This document shows positions 42,726 to 52,512 of a stretch of DNA of 64,000 nt, one piece after another. This DNA is from Ditylenchus dipsaci (taxonomy: Eukaryota > Nematoda > Chromadorea > Rhabditida > Anguinidae), in assembly GCA_004194705.1 (NCBI GenBank), contig SADC01001298.1, positions 186,001 through 250,000 of the forward strand, written 5' to 3'. Positions within the stretch are counted from its first letter, which is position 1. Each line of letters begins with the position of its first letter. The notes under the pieces were generated by a model, which did not search any database, was not told the DNA's origin, and saw only the letters and a list, made by a program, of their open reading frames with translations. Made by a program: the position numbers and the translations under genes.

Positions 42726-42925
42726 TAGGGTTGTCGAGTACTCGAAATTTTCGAGTACTCGACTCGAAATCTTATCAATACTCGAAATTTTCGAGTACTC
42801 GACTCGACTCGATATTCGAAACTCGAAATTTTCGAGTACTCGACTCGACTCGATACTCGAAACTCGAAAAATTTCGAATAATACTCGAAATTACTCGATT
42901 TCGAGTACTCGACTCGCCAACCCTA
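42726..42925. mobile_element. hAT-like MITE of TCGAGTACTCGA repeats
   Basis: A 200-bp element flanked by perfect GTTATATG at 42718-42725 and 42926-42933. Ends TAGGGTTG and CAACCCTA. The interior is a self-complementary array of CGAAATTTTCGAGTACTCGA units. The ends match those of the 48372-49655 element, so they belong to one end-type family with unrelated interiors. Confidence 0.88.
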
Positions 42926-43267
42926 GTTATATGTTTTATGACACGGTGAAAGCGTATAAATATTGTATTACACTCCGATCCTTGAGTGTGACTTTTGCCC
43001 CTCTCAATGCAAAATTTTAGGAGAACACACTGGCGTTTTCATTTCTTTTCAAATGTTGGCTTTTGAGACAAGTGACCCATGTGCCGGGCACTACAAACTC
43101 AGATAAGGCTGTAACGTTTTTTTTACATTCTCCTCAGTATATATCTCCCCAGGTATATTAACATATTTTAAGACTTTTTTTAGTTTGGAGAACACGTTTT
43201 GAACCGGTCCTAACATACGCTCGCCTACCCTGAGCCTGAGCCGAATGAATAAATAGACCTGGGGAGA

Positions 43268-43438
43268 TACCGTATTTTCTCTATTAAGGAACCCCTCTGT
43301 AATAATGAACACCACCACAACCCCCCCCCCCTATTTGACTAGGATTTTAGAGTCGAGGCCATTTTCGATTGACAATTTTGAGATTTTTCGGGGTTAAAAA
43401 ATAATGAACCCGGGTGCGTTAATAGAAAAAATACGGTA
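43268..43438. mobile_element. pogo-like MITE (copy P11)
   Basis: TA-flanked, 171 bp. The left end is CCGTATTTTCTCTATTAAGG with arm GAACCCC and the right end inverted is CCGTATTTTTTCTATTAACG. Related to P2. Confidence 0.75.
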
Positions 43439-43449
43439 TATTAATTTAT

Positions 43450-43870
43450 GCGAGTGAAGTACCTAATCACCAGGATAGGGCATGAACCACGTAGATACCC
43501 CTCAACCACCAAGATGGTAACCAAACCACTAAGACAAGTCGCCCCATTTACGTGGTATCCCGAAACCACGAGTAAAGTACCCTAACCACCAGGATAGGTC
43601 CCGGACCACGTGGATACACCCCCAACATCAGGATGGTGACCTAATCACCAATATGGGAAACAAACCACGTAGATAAAGTCCGAAAACCAGGGCCCGTCTC
43701 AAAGTGCCAAGATAGGGCGCAAACCACCAGGATAGAGCCCAAACCACCATTTTTTATATTTAGGGGGTTGGTTTATTAGAGAGAATACGGTATCTGAACA
43801 ACCAAGATAGAGCCTGAACGACCTGGAAACCCGCCAAACGTTCAGAAACTACCGAGGAGGAGGTGGGCGG
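43450..43870. repeat. minisatellite, CCACCAAGATAGG units, ending at a pogo-like terminus
   Basis: About 15 degenerate units of 20-24 bp (AACCACCAAGATGG, AACCACGTAGATA, ACCACCAGGATAGG). A pogo-type right end, GGTTTATTAGAGAGAATACGGTA, closes the main block at 43792, and a few units continue after it. The array at 24690-24910 is the same on the other strand. It may have grown inside a pogo-like MITE. Confidence 0.65.
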
Positions 43871-44170
43871 TAAGTTTGTTGGCAGAAAGGTGTGCCCAGG
43901 AGGAGAATAACCAATAGGGAAAGCGGTACCAGGAAATGTTTATCAATGAGTATATGTGATGGATGAGACATACCCCCATTCAAATTTCAAAATACAATAG
44001 AGCCAAAGGAGCCTGTGGTCCCTAGTGGTTTAAAGATAATACAGGGTGTAGCAAGTATTTTTGGATTTTTCACATGGCTCTATTTTTTAACTTTTATGAA
44101 CACATCAGCCAGATTTTTTTTATCCTAAAGAAGAAGACGGGAGTTTTCGTTTAATACCAAACTTTATGAA

Positions 44171-44868
44171 TCAGAGCAAAGACAGTGACACGTGGCGAGT
44201 GGAGCGGAACTTTCTTGTATGGTTTGAATTTCTCATCCTAAAAATAGTAAGGTTTTTATACGTATTCGCACCGTCCACACAAGCCTTCGCCAATAACAGT
44301 TTATTGCCAGTACACGCACTACAACACAACATACAATGAGATTCTACTGGAGATTCTTCCTTCTTCTTCTTGTTTGTGCGGAACTGCCACCCATCATCGT
44401 GCTGAGCCACAGAGATCGGATCGTCTACTGCATGAGCTGCGGGGATCCAGTCACCGGAATTGAGGAGTGCTTTCGAACCACCATCCAGCTTGACTTCGGC
44501 ATCCAGAACAGCCATCTTCTTCGGTCCAACTTCTCCGGGTCCAACATCGGTCTTCATGCCTTCCATCAGCTTCACTCTACCTCGGGTCATATCACCAGGC
44601 CCCATCTCGGTCAGCATCATGATCACTTCTCCTTCGGTCATCACTCTCAATCGTTCACGGGTACTACCGGGTCCCAGACCCTCGCACTCTATTTCGCCAA
44701 CGGTACCGGTCCTCGACCCAAACTCTCAAAAAGCTTACTAACCCGGGCTTCGGGCCCTTCTCCCAGCACTTGACGACAGCCGGCCTCGAGCATCTTCAGA
44801 GCCTCCAGAGCGCCACCACCACTGTCGATGAGCCGTTTGAGCTTCGGATCCACCTTTACAAAATTCAT
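44171..44868 (-). CDS. GC-rich coding-like cargo of the transposon, unrecognised
   Basis: Two minus-strand frames follow one another: 44868-44689 (59 residues, starting MNFVKVDPKLKRLID, with GGGALEALKMLEAGCRQVL) and, one frame over, 44650-44171 (TEGEVIMMLTEMGPGDMTRG, then KLDGGSKALLNSGDW). Base composition and residue mix look like ordinary coding sequence and are unlike the AT-rich neighbourhood. The plus strand is also open over 44336-44773, so strand choice is not certain. I do not recognise a family. Confidence 0.4.
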
Positions 44869-44882
44869 GATTCTCCTTATTG

Positions 44883-45125
44883 TTAAGGAAGAAATGTGAA
44901 GAAAGACCTGAAAATCCCTAACCTTGTGTTGCTTCTTCTCTTTTTCTTTATATCCCCAGAATCCAAAAACTTTTCAAACCACTGCTTAATGCTCTCTTTG
45001 TGAGAAATCTTTGCACGAGGTGGAAGGCGATATTGGTGCTTGAAACTTCTCTGCACAGCGACGCAACTTCCCAACTTGCCGAATTCAACCACACAGAAAG
45101 CTTTTCCTTGAGTACTGAATAGCAT
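44883..45125 (-). CDS. DUF4817-like helix-turn-helix region of a Tc1/mariner transposase
   Basis: The 80-residue frame begins with a pattern typical of the N-terminal DNA-binding domain found in front of many arthropod and nematode mariner-like transposases: KAFCVVEFGKLGSCVAVQRS, then a SIKQWFEKFLDSGDIKKK helix segment. A likely splice donor (ACAAG/GTTAGG) follows RRSNTR, so the tail beyond it may be intron. The catalytic half is absent from the element. Confidence 0.68.
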   Translation of the reverse strand: MLFSTQGKAFCVVEFGKLGSCVAVQRSFKHQYRLPPRAKISHKESIKQWFEKFLDSGDIKKKRRSNTRLGIFRSFFTFLP

Positions 45126-45391
45126 ATTGCACTGAAATCAAAAAGTTTGAAGAATCAGATAGACTAATAGCCCAAGTTTGGTATTAAACAAAGACTCCCG
45201 TCATCTTCTTTCTGATAAAAAAGATCTGGCTGATGTGCTCATAAAAGTTGAAAAATACAGCATTTGAAAAATACAAAATACTTGCTACACCCTGTAATAT
45301 GGAAATAGGTTTACTGCTAAATGAAAAACAATAACGGAGCAATACTGTGATTTCACTTGTATTTATATATGTTTTACCTGTTTAAGCGATA

Positions 45392-46503
45392 TTACTGAAA
45401 AAAGTCTTCAGTGATTTTTCGAAAAGAACGCAGAAAAGCATCGTCTCGTTTTCCACCAACAAATAGGGCCTAAAAATAAAATTTGAAAAGTAGCATTTTT
45501 TAAAATCAAACCTAGAATATACTTGCCAATTTTTGTTCTTTTGCATCCTTGTAATTTACAGGCATGCAAATGTTGAAATGAGAAAAATCTCCTTCTATCA
45601 CAACACTTGTTGTACAATTTACCTTAACCGATTTATCGGTATTATCAGCTAATTATTCATAATACTGACAAAAACAAATTTTTAAGGTTTTAACTTGTAT
45701 ACCCATTTAACACTTCAAGGTTTGAGACGCACCAATATGTGGGCGCTCCCAAACAGCTTGGCCCCCCTGCTGTTTTTTGTTTAAAAAAAACCTTAGTCCC
45801 CTGTGAATTTCTAAAGTGATCGCAGTGATCAAAATGTATATAGTTAACACGATCACCTTAATCATCATGATCACATCAATAATCAACAGGGGGACCAAGC
45901 TGTTTGGGAGCAACCGATTCTCCCGTAGTGCCAATATGTGTTTCGACTTAGTTTTTCTCGCTGATTCCGAATCTGGAAACAGAATTTCGGCGCTACTTGG
46001 ATATTACGTAACAAGTTTTCGTATTAAAATATGTTGATACAGTCATCTCTCGTTATAACGAAGTCGGCAGGACCAGACAAATGTTCACTATAACGAGAGT
46101 ATGCGAACAAAAATCTTGTAAAGTTTGCTTTATCGAGAGTTTTTCAATATTTGATTCCATTTTTATTCAAAACTAGTTTTTTCGATCAACTATAACTATA
46201 ATATTTAATCACAAATATAAACGATCGGACAAGAAAAAGTTCCTCACATGTCATAATTCAGTAAAAAGAAAAAAATATAAATATAAGTATCCCTTCAATA
46301 CGATCGTGTTATTTGGCAGGAACTGCCAGACTAGACCCGTCTTATTTTTTCTCGAATAAAAAATATTTCATCACAGCTTACCTTTGCGTAAATAAAGCTA
46401 CCTTCTTTTCTCTCAGCGATTGTAGCGAGCCTTTTACAAAAGAATTGTTTTTCATTAAAATAGATGTCATCACATCGAGTAGCCTTTTTTCAGAAATCTT
46501 CAT
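45392..46503 (-). CDS. small three-exon gene, unrecognised
   Basis: Exon 1 (46503-46382) starts MKISEKRLLDVMTSILMKNN and ends at a strong donor CAAAG/GTAAGC. Exon 2 (about 45648-45523) reads VNCTTSVVIEGDFSHFNICM then PVNYKDAKEQKLA, donor GCAA/GTATAT. Exon 3 (45469-45392) reads LFVGGKRDDAFLRSFRKITE and stops after DFFQ; the intron before it is 53 nt with TTTTTAG. The product would be about 110 residues, soluble. The joins each miss the frame by one base under the sites chosen, so an exon boundary or the sequence is off. The coding character is good and the splice signals strong. It lies directly upstream of, and in the same direction as, the Tc1/mariner-type element. Confidence 0.55.
45738..45912. 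repeat. palindromic MITE-like repeat, CTCCCAAACAGCTTGG ends
   Basis: CTCCCAAACAGCTTGGCCCC on the left pairs with GGGACCAAGCTGTTTGGGAG on the right. The core contains repeated GATCA words in both orientations. It lies in the large first intron of the small gene 45392-46503. CCAATATGTG occurs on both sides but not flush with the ends. Confidence 0.55.
46038..46200. mobile_element. Tc1/pogo-type element end, TACAGTCATCTCTCGTTATA
   Basis: CAGTCATCTCTCGTTATAAC followed by CACTATAACGAGAG is typical of Tigger-like ends. The opposite end was not found. Intronic in the small gene. Confidence 0.5.
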
Positions 46504-47283
46504 CTTAAATTTTTGAATTATTTGTACTTTTTATGGCAGCTGAAAAAATATGCCTTCAAATTTAAGAATAATCTATCAGAATATGCTTTTTTAAAGGGAG
46601 GGTGTCAAATATACAGTGTATGCTAGTCTCACATACCTTATCGTATTCGAAGGATGGAAACTTTACAAAAAGTACATTTTGCATATTTTATAAGGAAAAC
46701 TAATTTTATCGAGTGTTTACTGCTTTTTCGCGGCAAAAAAAATATTTTGACGTAAAACTTGAAAAATAAAAAGAATTGGCGTCTCCGAAAAGATCAAATC
46801 TTATTAAAAGCAGAATTACCATCTTTGTCTTATTTTAGGAATGAGACATTCTAGCATTCAACTCGTAGGTAAGCTATACGAACTCCTTGGACGCAACCGG
46901 GTAAGGGCTTAGCTCCCTGGAGTTTTTTTTGAAAAATTGTAGAATAGAAACAGTGTGAAGGTAGGAAACAACGTAGGGAAAATAATCTCTGATTAGCTTA
47001 AGCCACCCTCGCCCCTCTTATGAGATATTCTGGCTACGTCTCGGCGACATCTCTAGCTTTTCAAATTGAGATGTTTTATTGCATTATTGGTACTTATTGC
47101 GTTTAAAGCCTAAAATACACACCAGAGGGACCAAGTAAAATTGTGGTAATAAGCCAAAAGGCACTAGTATTCACCTATACATGTGCATACCATGGTTTTT
47201 ATATGCAGTAGACCCTACAAAGTAAAAGACATTCGAAAGTTATTACTTTTTCTTACATTTGACTGAAATTCAGACCATCTAGC

Positions 47284-47760
47284 TTGTATGAGAGGACGTC
47301 AAAATTTTTTAGACCTATTCATACTCCCACGGGACACAGGACACGGGAAAATTTTTCAAATACGTTTTTGTCTCTATCTCGGCTCCCATCTATCATTTTT
47401 CAGTACTTTAATAGATCTACAAGGGAACAGACCATGCTCTACAACATTAAGATAACAGATTTGCCATGATCACTGTCGAAAACGGTTTTTTAGGCTGTCC
47501 CGCAGGTCAATGTTCCGCGATACAAATATAGGGATTTGTCCCAAGGGACATTGACCTGCGGGACAGCCTAAAAACCGTTTTCGATACTGATCATGGCAAA
47601 TCTGTTATCTTTATGTTGTAGAGCATGGTATGTTCTCTTGTGGATCTATTAAAAGTAGTGAAAAATCGTGGCTGGGAACCGAGATAGAGACAAAAACGTG
47701 TTTGAAAAATTGTCCGTGTCCCGCGGGAGCATGAATGGGGCTTTTGAATTTTTTTATTTT
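47284..47760. repeat. near-perfect 0.47-kb palindrome
   Basis: Arms of about 220 bp meet near 47525: GGCTGTCCCGCAGGTCAATG on the left and its complement on the right. Outer matches include CCATGCTCTACAACATTAAG, TTTTTGTCTCTATCTCGG and GGACACGG. Both arms keep a related open frame ending TMLYNIKITDLP read inward, which follows from symmetry. No target duplication identified. Confidence 0.75.
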
Positions 47761-48371
47761 TGAACCGTAAACTGTTCAGAAATGTTTCTTGTATCGTATC
47801 TAACAGAAAAAAGGGGTAAGGTAAACGGGATAAGTACCGCATTTTTAATATAAATTGAAATTTTTTGGAGTTTGAAAAATAGACGGTCCGACCAGTCTAG
47901 ACAGGATACATTTAGTAAGCTTACCGGAAATTTTTTTCTCTGCATTAATTTTGAAAATAAAATCTTTGAAATAATATTTTTGAACGTAATATAGGTTGTA
48001 ACTAAGAAAACAAGGCACAATGCAATAGATAACAACCGTTTTTTTGAAACAAATACATATTTAATTTAAAATCTTTAATTATTGTTAGCAAATTTTTTCA
48101 ATTTTCTAAACTAAGATTAAAAGGTTAAATTACTAGTTATTTAAAGAGATTAGTTTCAAAAATAGTTGTAGATTATTCTCAAAGATATAGCAGGAATAAA
48201 AAAATATAAAATTGTTAATTGTCTTAAAAGTGACTTTTAGCGTTCGTATTTTTGTTAGCATTTTTAGTATTTCAATTTTTTTCACTACCGTATTATTTCT
48301 AATGGAAGCCCTTCATTAATTTTGAAAAGTCTTTAATAGAATCCCTCCCTCCTCTACTTGAGAGTCTGTAC

Positions 48372-49655
48372 TAGGGTTGGATTCGGTCGGTTGCTATTAA
48401 AAAGAAATAGCAATCAATCTCTCAAAATTGACCTTAAAAAACTGCTTTTGTTGTTAATCTTTTGATTATTGTTAAAATTTCGAACATAAAATGTAGTCAA
48501 TTTAAATTTTATATTTAAAATTTTCGTCTTGCCTTAATCTTTGAGGGCTGAAAGGGGGTTCATAGGGTTCTGAGGTTTCTCTCAATAGAGCTCTCTTTCA
48601 GGTATATCCCACTCTACGAGGTGATTAAAAAAAAGCATACGAAAGTTCTATTTTTCGAACTTCCCTCACAGTTACGGTTTTTTTGTTGTCATCTACTTTT
48701 AACAACAGTGTAGTTCACTGTTATTAACCAGCGCTCCCAGGCTTTCTTATAGAAACTGGGGCCAACAAATTGATTGGCATCGACAGATTTAAAAAATTCA
48801 ATTTCTGTGAACAGTTAGTTTAAAATAATAGGGACATCTTCTCTATTTATAAAATTTGTACTTATTTTAGGTCTCCAAATCTTGTTATTTTTAAAAATTT
48901 TACGCTAAATATTATTTTTTAGCAGCAAAGAAGTGTTTTTTTTTCTCAAAAAACTCTAAGAGCCATATTTAAGGGACATTAATAAAAAGAAATATGGTGA
49001 TTAATTAAAAGGATTCGTCTTATTACTTAGCTGGAGAATAAGTATGCAAGTGAAAAATTGCAAAGCTGATCCAAAAATCGCTTTCTGAAATATAAAATTT
49101 TTGAAAACGTCGTTTTTGACAGACATGTGCACGGGCCGGAAAATTTAGGGCCCGGCCCGGCCCGCCGAATGTTTTCTTGAGCCAGGCCCGGCCCGCGGAA
49201 AATTTCAAAAGTGAAGCCCGGCCCGGGCTAGGCTGGCCCGCAAAGCCCGGCTCTTTATCTATGTGGGGGACATCGTCTTCATCGTCTGCTCTAGCTTCTG
49301 AAGAAGGATTGGAGATGAGTAAGAAAAGAAGTTTAAACAATTGAAAATTGCGGGATATTGAAAATATTGGGATTTTGTAAAGAGGGGATTTTGAAGAGGC
49401 GGGATTTTAAAAATGATTTATTGGGCGGGCGAGGCGTGCCGGCCCGGCCAGATCGGTTTTAGGCCCGGCCCGGCCCGACCACCGCAGAAATCTATGAGCC
49501 CGGCCCGGCCCGTAAAACCATTGGCCGCCCGGCCCCGGGCCGGCCCGTGCACATGTCTGGTTTTTGAAAAAAAACCGAAACAGGAAACCGAGTCCGAAAA
49601 AAACCGGTTTTTTTTAAACCTACCGATCTCAAAAAACCGACAGAATCCAACCTTA
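48372..49655. mobile_element. hAT-like element inside the pogo-like MITE
   Basis: A 1284-bp element flanked by perfect GTCTGTAC at 48364-48371 and 49656-49663. Terminal repeats TAGGGTTGGATTCGGTCGG and inverted TAAGGTTGGATTCTGTCGG. Mostly AT-rich with AACCGA words near the ends and no transposase recognised. Partial relatives begin at 55110 (TAGGGTAGGATTCGGTCAGT). It contains the 49120-49559 insertion. Confidence 0.88.
49120..49559. mobile_element. GC-rich hAT-like MITE, innermost of the nest
   Basis: A 440-bp element flanked by perfect GTTTTTGA at 49112-49119 and 49560-49567. The TIR CAGACATGTGCACGGGCCGG is exact over 20 bp. Both arms are arrays of GGGCCGGGCC-type words around an AT-rich core. 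ORFs here are compositional. Confidence 0.9.
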
Positions 49656-50439
49656 GTCTGTACCTTTAAACAGAGTAAACTTTTTGCAAAATTGTTTATT
49701 CCATTTTCTTAATTCCCCTAGCTCTACCAATTCCACTTTTTAGATTTCGGTTGAGCACCCGAAAATCTCTAGATCGGCCCAAATTTTCCCGATTGTAATA
49801 GGATCGAAAAATAGAAGCCCAGAGGCTTCTATTAGAATAAATACGGTATTTTAAACGGTATTTTATTTATGTCCCTGTAACACGAAAATAAAAAACATTA
49901 GAAGCAGTTCTTTTTAAATAATAAACCACTTCACGAGAACTTTTCTTCTCTCGTTTTATTGATATTTTAAGCAGGCTAGGACACGGTCGGTTAATTTGGC
50001 CGTAACCGCTTATTAGTTGACCAGGTTTTCAGAAAACCGATTAGTCGGTTGGTTAGCGTTACAATCGCTGGCCAGTTCGCATCAATTTTTTTTTTTTTTT
50101 CCGATAATAATGCACACAGTGCGGAAAAAGTTCTGACTCGAGCATAAAATTCATTTTTCATCGAATCATAACAATCCAGTCGCTTCTAGATTTAACGACT
50201 CTCCATTAAACATTCTTTTCTATTTAAAAATATTTGCTTGATTTTGACTAAAATAATGACGAATTTCTCTCTATATACCGACTCTTGATTTAACGTCCCT
50301 CATGATTGAACGTCCTATTTTTCGCGGTCCTAACATAGGAATCGACTATTGATTTAATGTCTTCTGGTGAATTTGTAATGAAAATCACAATGCTTTGCCG
50401 TCTTAACATAAAAACAAAAAACTACAAGAAAAGTTTTGA

Positions 50440-50560
50440 ACAATTGCTAAAGTTTTATTTTTTCTGTCGATAGTGTGTGGTGAATTCAAAATTTATCATA
50501 AAGTCTTTTTTAGAGACATCACCAAAGGAATTTTCTATATTAAAGCTTGTCAGTGACTAA
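50440..50560 (+). pseudogene. duplicate fragment of a GT92 exon and its upstream intron
   Basis: TTTTTTAGAGACATCACCAA and ATTAAAGCTTGTCAGT match 54705-54755 with few differences, and the upstream GTCGATAGTGTGTGG matches 54688-54702. A stop follows soon. It is in the same orientation as the GT92 gene 4.2 kb downstream, suggesting a collapsed tandem duplicate. Confidence 0.7.
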
Positions 50561-50902
50561 TCAGTAAAAAAATTTTCCTTGATCGACTTCGTTCTTATCC
50601 GTATTTTGTCATTGTAAAAGAGGCTATTGTTCTAAAAAATAGGCTCTTTTTCTTGAATTCACAAATTCAATATTATATTTAATACAATCTAACAGACTAA
50701 AAAATACCTCCAAACTAATAAAAATTAAGAAAAAAAACATTTATGAGTGTGTCCTGCCGTATGATGGCCTATTTAGAATTATGAGTAAAAATACAGCTAA
50801 CCAAAGCCGTTTAATTTCCAATATTTAACGGCACCTTTCTACCAATAGATTTTCTGTGGACCGTCACAAAATCTGCTTTTGATCGATATGCACTGTTGCA
50901 AT

Positions 50903-51112
50903 ATGCTCTCATTAAAATTTAAAATAAAATTTTGTATTTTCCTACGCAATATTTTGCCGTTTTCTTCACTTTATTGACTATTATTTTACTCTCTATAATT
51001 TATAATGCTCATTTTACTAAATTTGGGTTTGCAAAGCGCATAGCTTCGAATAGAGAAAGTCTCAATCAGATCAACTATAAAAGCAAAAATCAATCTACAA
51101 CTGAAAATGCAG
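50903..51112 (+). CDS. signal-anchor exon, similar to the N-terminus of methyltransferase C
   Basis: From the ATG at 50903: MLSLKFKIKFCIFLRNILP, then after a one-base shift FAVFFTLLTIILLSIIYNAH, then FTKFGFAKRIASNRESLN and a polar stem, with a donor GCAG/GTATTC at 51113. Methyltransferase C has MSFLKYKFKFGMYVRNI, a hydrophobic stretch and NYGFTKRLASKKRES in the same order. The exon could be the type II anchor of the GT92 gene downstream or the first exon of a lost methyltransferase. The single-base break is near 50960. Confidence 0.5.
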
Positions 51113-51593
51113 GTATTCAAATGTGTGTCACATTAGCCATTTTTTTTTTAAATTCTACAAGTTTTAACTAACATTGTAAGTATATACAATTATTTTAGTG
51201 GCTCTTCAAGCTTGCAGCTTTATATATATCAAGCATTTTTGTTTGAAAAAAGCACTACGTAAAAAGTTACCACTGTAAACTGAAAAATACAATTACGCTT
51301 TAGTTTTGGGACAAACGGATCTGACTCTGCTGTGATTCTACTTGTTGCTGACAGATCAGAAAGTTTTAAAACCCTGGATGTGTTTATACAGGGTAGGTGA
51401 TGAAATCTTATGTATTTATTAAAATATATTTTTTTTGTAGTGGTAGTATTAGGTGGACCGGAAACTTATCCGACGTGTGACTTCCAATTGTCATTTATAG
51501 GCAATTTCTGTTTCCTATCGTATTTAACGCGATTTTCGACCCTTTAGTGCGTGCTGTCCCATAAAAGGCACAAATTAAAAAATGCTATTTTGG

Positions 51594-51793
51594 CGCTACT
51601 GTAATATAACTGCCACCCCCCCCTCCCAATAATTTTTCGGCTTAGCCCTTAAGCTTAGGCTTTGGGCCTTAGGCATTAGGCTCAGGGACAACACGTGATA
51701 ATTTCACCCTTTTCAAAAAAAAAAAATTTGGTTTTTGGGGTGCCTGAAAAATTATTGGGGGGGGGGGTATATTTGGGGGTATATTACAGTAGC
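51594..51793. mobile_element. GCTACTGTAATATA-end MITE, uninterrupted copy
   Basis: Ends GCTACTGTAATATAACTGCC and the inverted GGTATATTACAGTAGC, 200 bp. The interior has TTCGGCTTAGCCCTTA and a poly-G arm opposite a poly-C arm. It shares its interior with 31722-32188. Confidence 0.72.
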
Positions 51794-52089
51794 TTTTCGG
51801 GGGGGGGGGTATAGGACAGTAGCGTCGCTATTTTTCTTTGACAAATTACGTCCCAATAAGGACAGTTTGGCTAGTACACAATCCCTCCCGGGCCCAAAAA
51901 ACCATAATGGTGTCCTAAGGGCATTTTAGCTATTTTAAACGTGAAAGTAACAAAAATTAGTGGGAAGACACTTTTTAGCATTTTATAAATTTTTTTTGCA
52001 TTTTTGCCTTGGGGATCAAGGTGACTCAACCTAAAAGGGTACGTGTATATCACTAAAAGACCAAAAATTTAAGATTTGAACATAGTTTT

Positions 52090-52230
52090 GTTAATTGCTA
52101 TTTTTATGCGCCCCTTCGGGGCGCAGGGGGCTTGAGAGTTAGAGATGCGCGCATTCACTTACCTTAGACATAGTTCCGAGCAAGACTCTAGATTAAAATG
52201 CATATAGAGACTCTTTTTGCCCAGCTCCAG
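52090..52230. repeat. dispersed repeat, CCCCTTCGGGGCGCAGGG family
   Basis: Reads, on the minus strand, the same series as 17030-17215: TATATGCATTTTAAT, CTTGCTCGGAACTATG, TCTAACTCTCAAGCC and CCCCCTGCGCCCC. Also shared with 12100-12240. Confidence 0.65.
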
Positions 52231-52512
52231 TGACAAAAACAGTGTAAAACCACCAAATAAGATATCTGAGTACCCTCCAAAACGGCCAAAAAGTCGATTT
52301 TCGGTCAAATTTTTTTTTGTAGAAAGTGCTTTCCCAATCGTTTTTTCATCCTTTCTATACGTAAGAGTTGTCAAATTGCGTAAAAATGAGGTATAAACCA
52401 GTTTTCGGGCCAGGCTGCTGTACTTCGTCCGACAGTTATTTTGTTTGGTTGTTTTACGAAGAAATAAGAAAGAAAAAAAGGCGGAAAATGTAACTATACT
52501 TATTTTTGAAGA

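Larger units (their letters stand above)
44042..45294 (-). mobile_element. Tc1/mariner-type element with helix-turn-helix ORF and GC-rich cargo
   Basis: TA-flanked, 1253 bp. Ends CAGGGTGTAGCAAGTATTTT and the inverted partner. Longer subterminal symmetry includes AGAAGAAGACGGGAG / CTCCCGTCATCTTCTTT and CAGATCTTTTTT. The minus strand carries a DUF4817-like N-terminal ORF (44883-45125), then two GC-rich open frames (44689-44868, 44171-44650). No DDE catalytic domain is recognisable, so it is probably non-autonomous and may have captured host sequence. Confidence 0.8.
48286..49848. mobile_element. pogo-like MITE (copy P13), split by two nested elements
   Basis: TA-flanked ends CCGTATTATTTCTAATGGAA and inverted CCGTATTTATTCTAATAGAA, arm GAAGCCC. 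The body left of the insertion ends GAGAGTCTGTAC and resumes at 49656 with the duplicated GTCTGTAC, continuing with CTAGCTCTACCAATTCCACT. Without the inserts it would be about 270 bp, the usual size. Confidence 0.85.

Noticed and set aside
44336..44773. Plus-strand secreted protein starting MRFYWRFFLLLLVCAELPP
   Set aside because: The signal-like start is attractive, but it is antisense to the helix-turn-helix ORF and to frames with better residue balance; kept only as an alternative reading of the cargo.
45720..45960. 10-bp target duplication CCAATATGTG around the 45738-45912 palindrome
   Set aside because: The direct repeats are not flush with the inverted repeat ends, so they cannot be assigned as its duplication.
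47591..47842. Two related coding sequences in opposite orientation at 47284-47842
   Set aside because: Their likeness follows from the DNA palindrome, and neither has a supporting motif or splice context.
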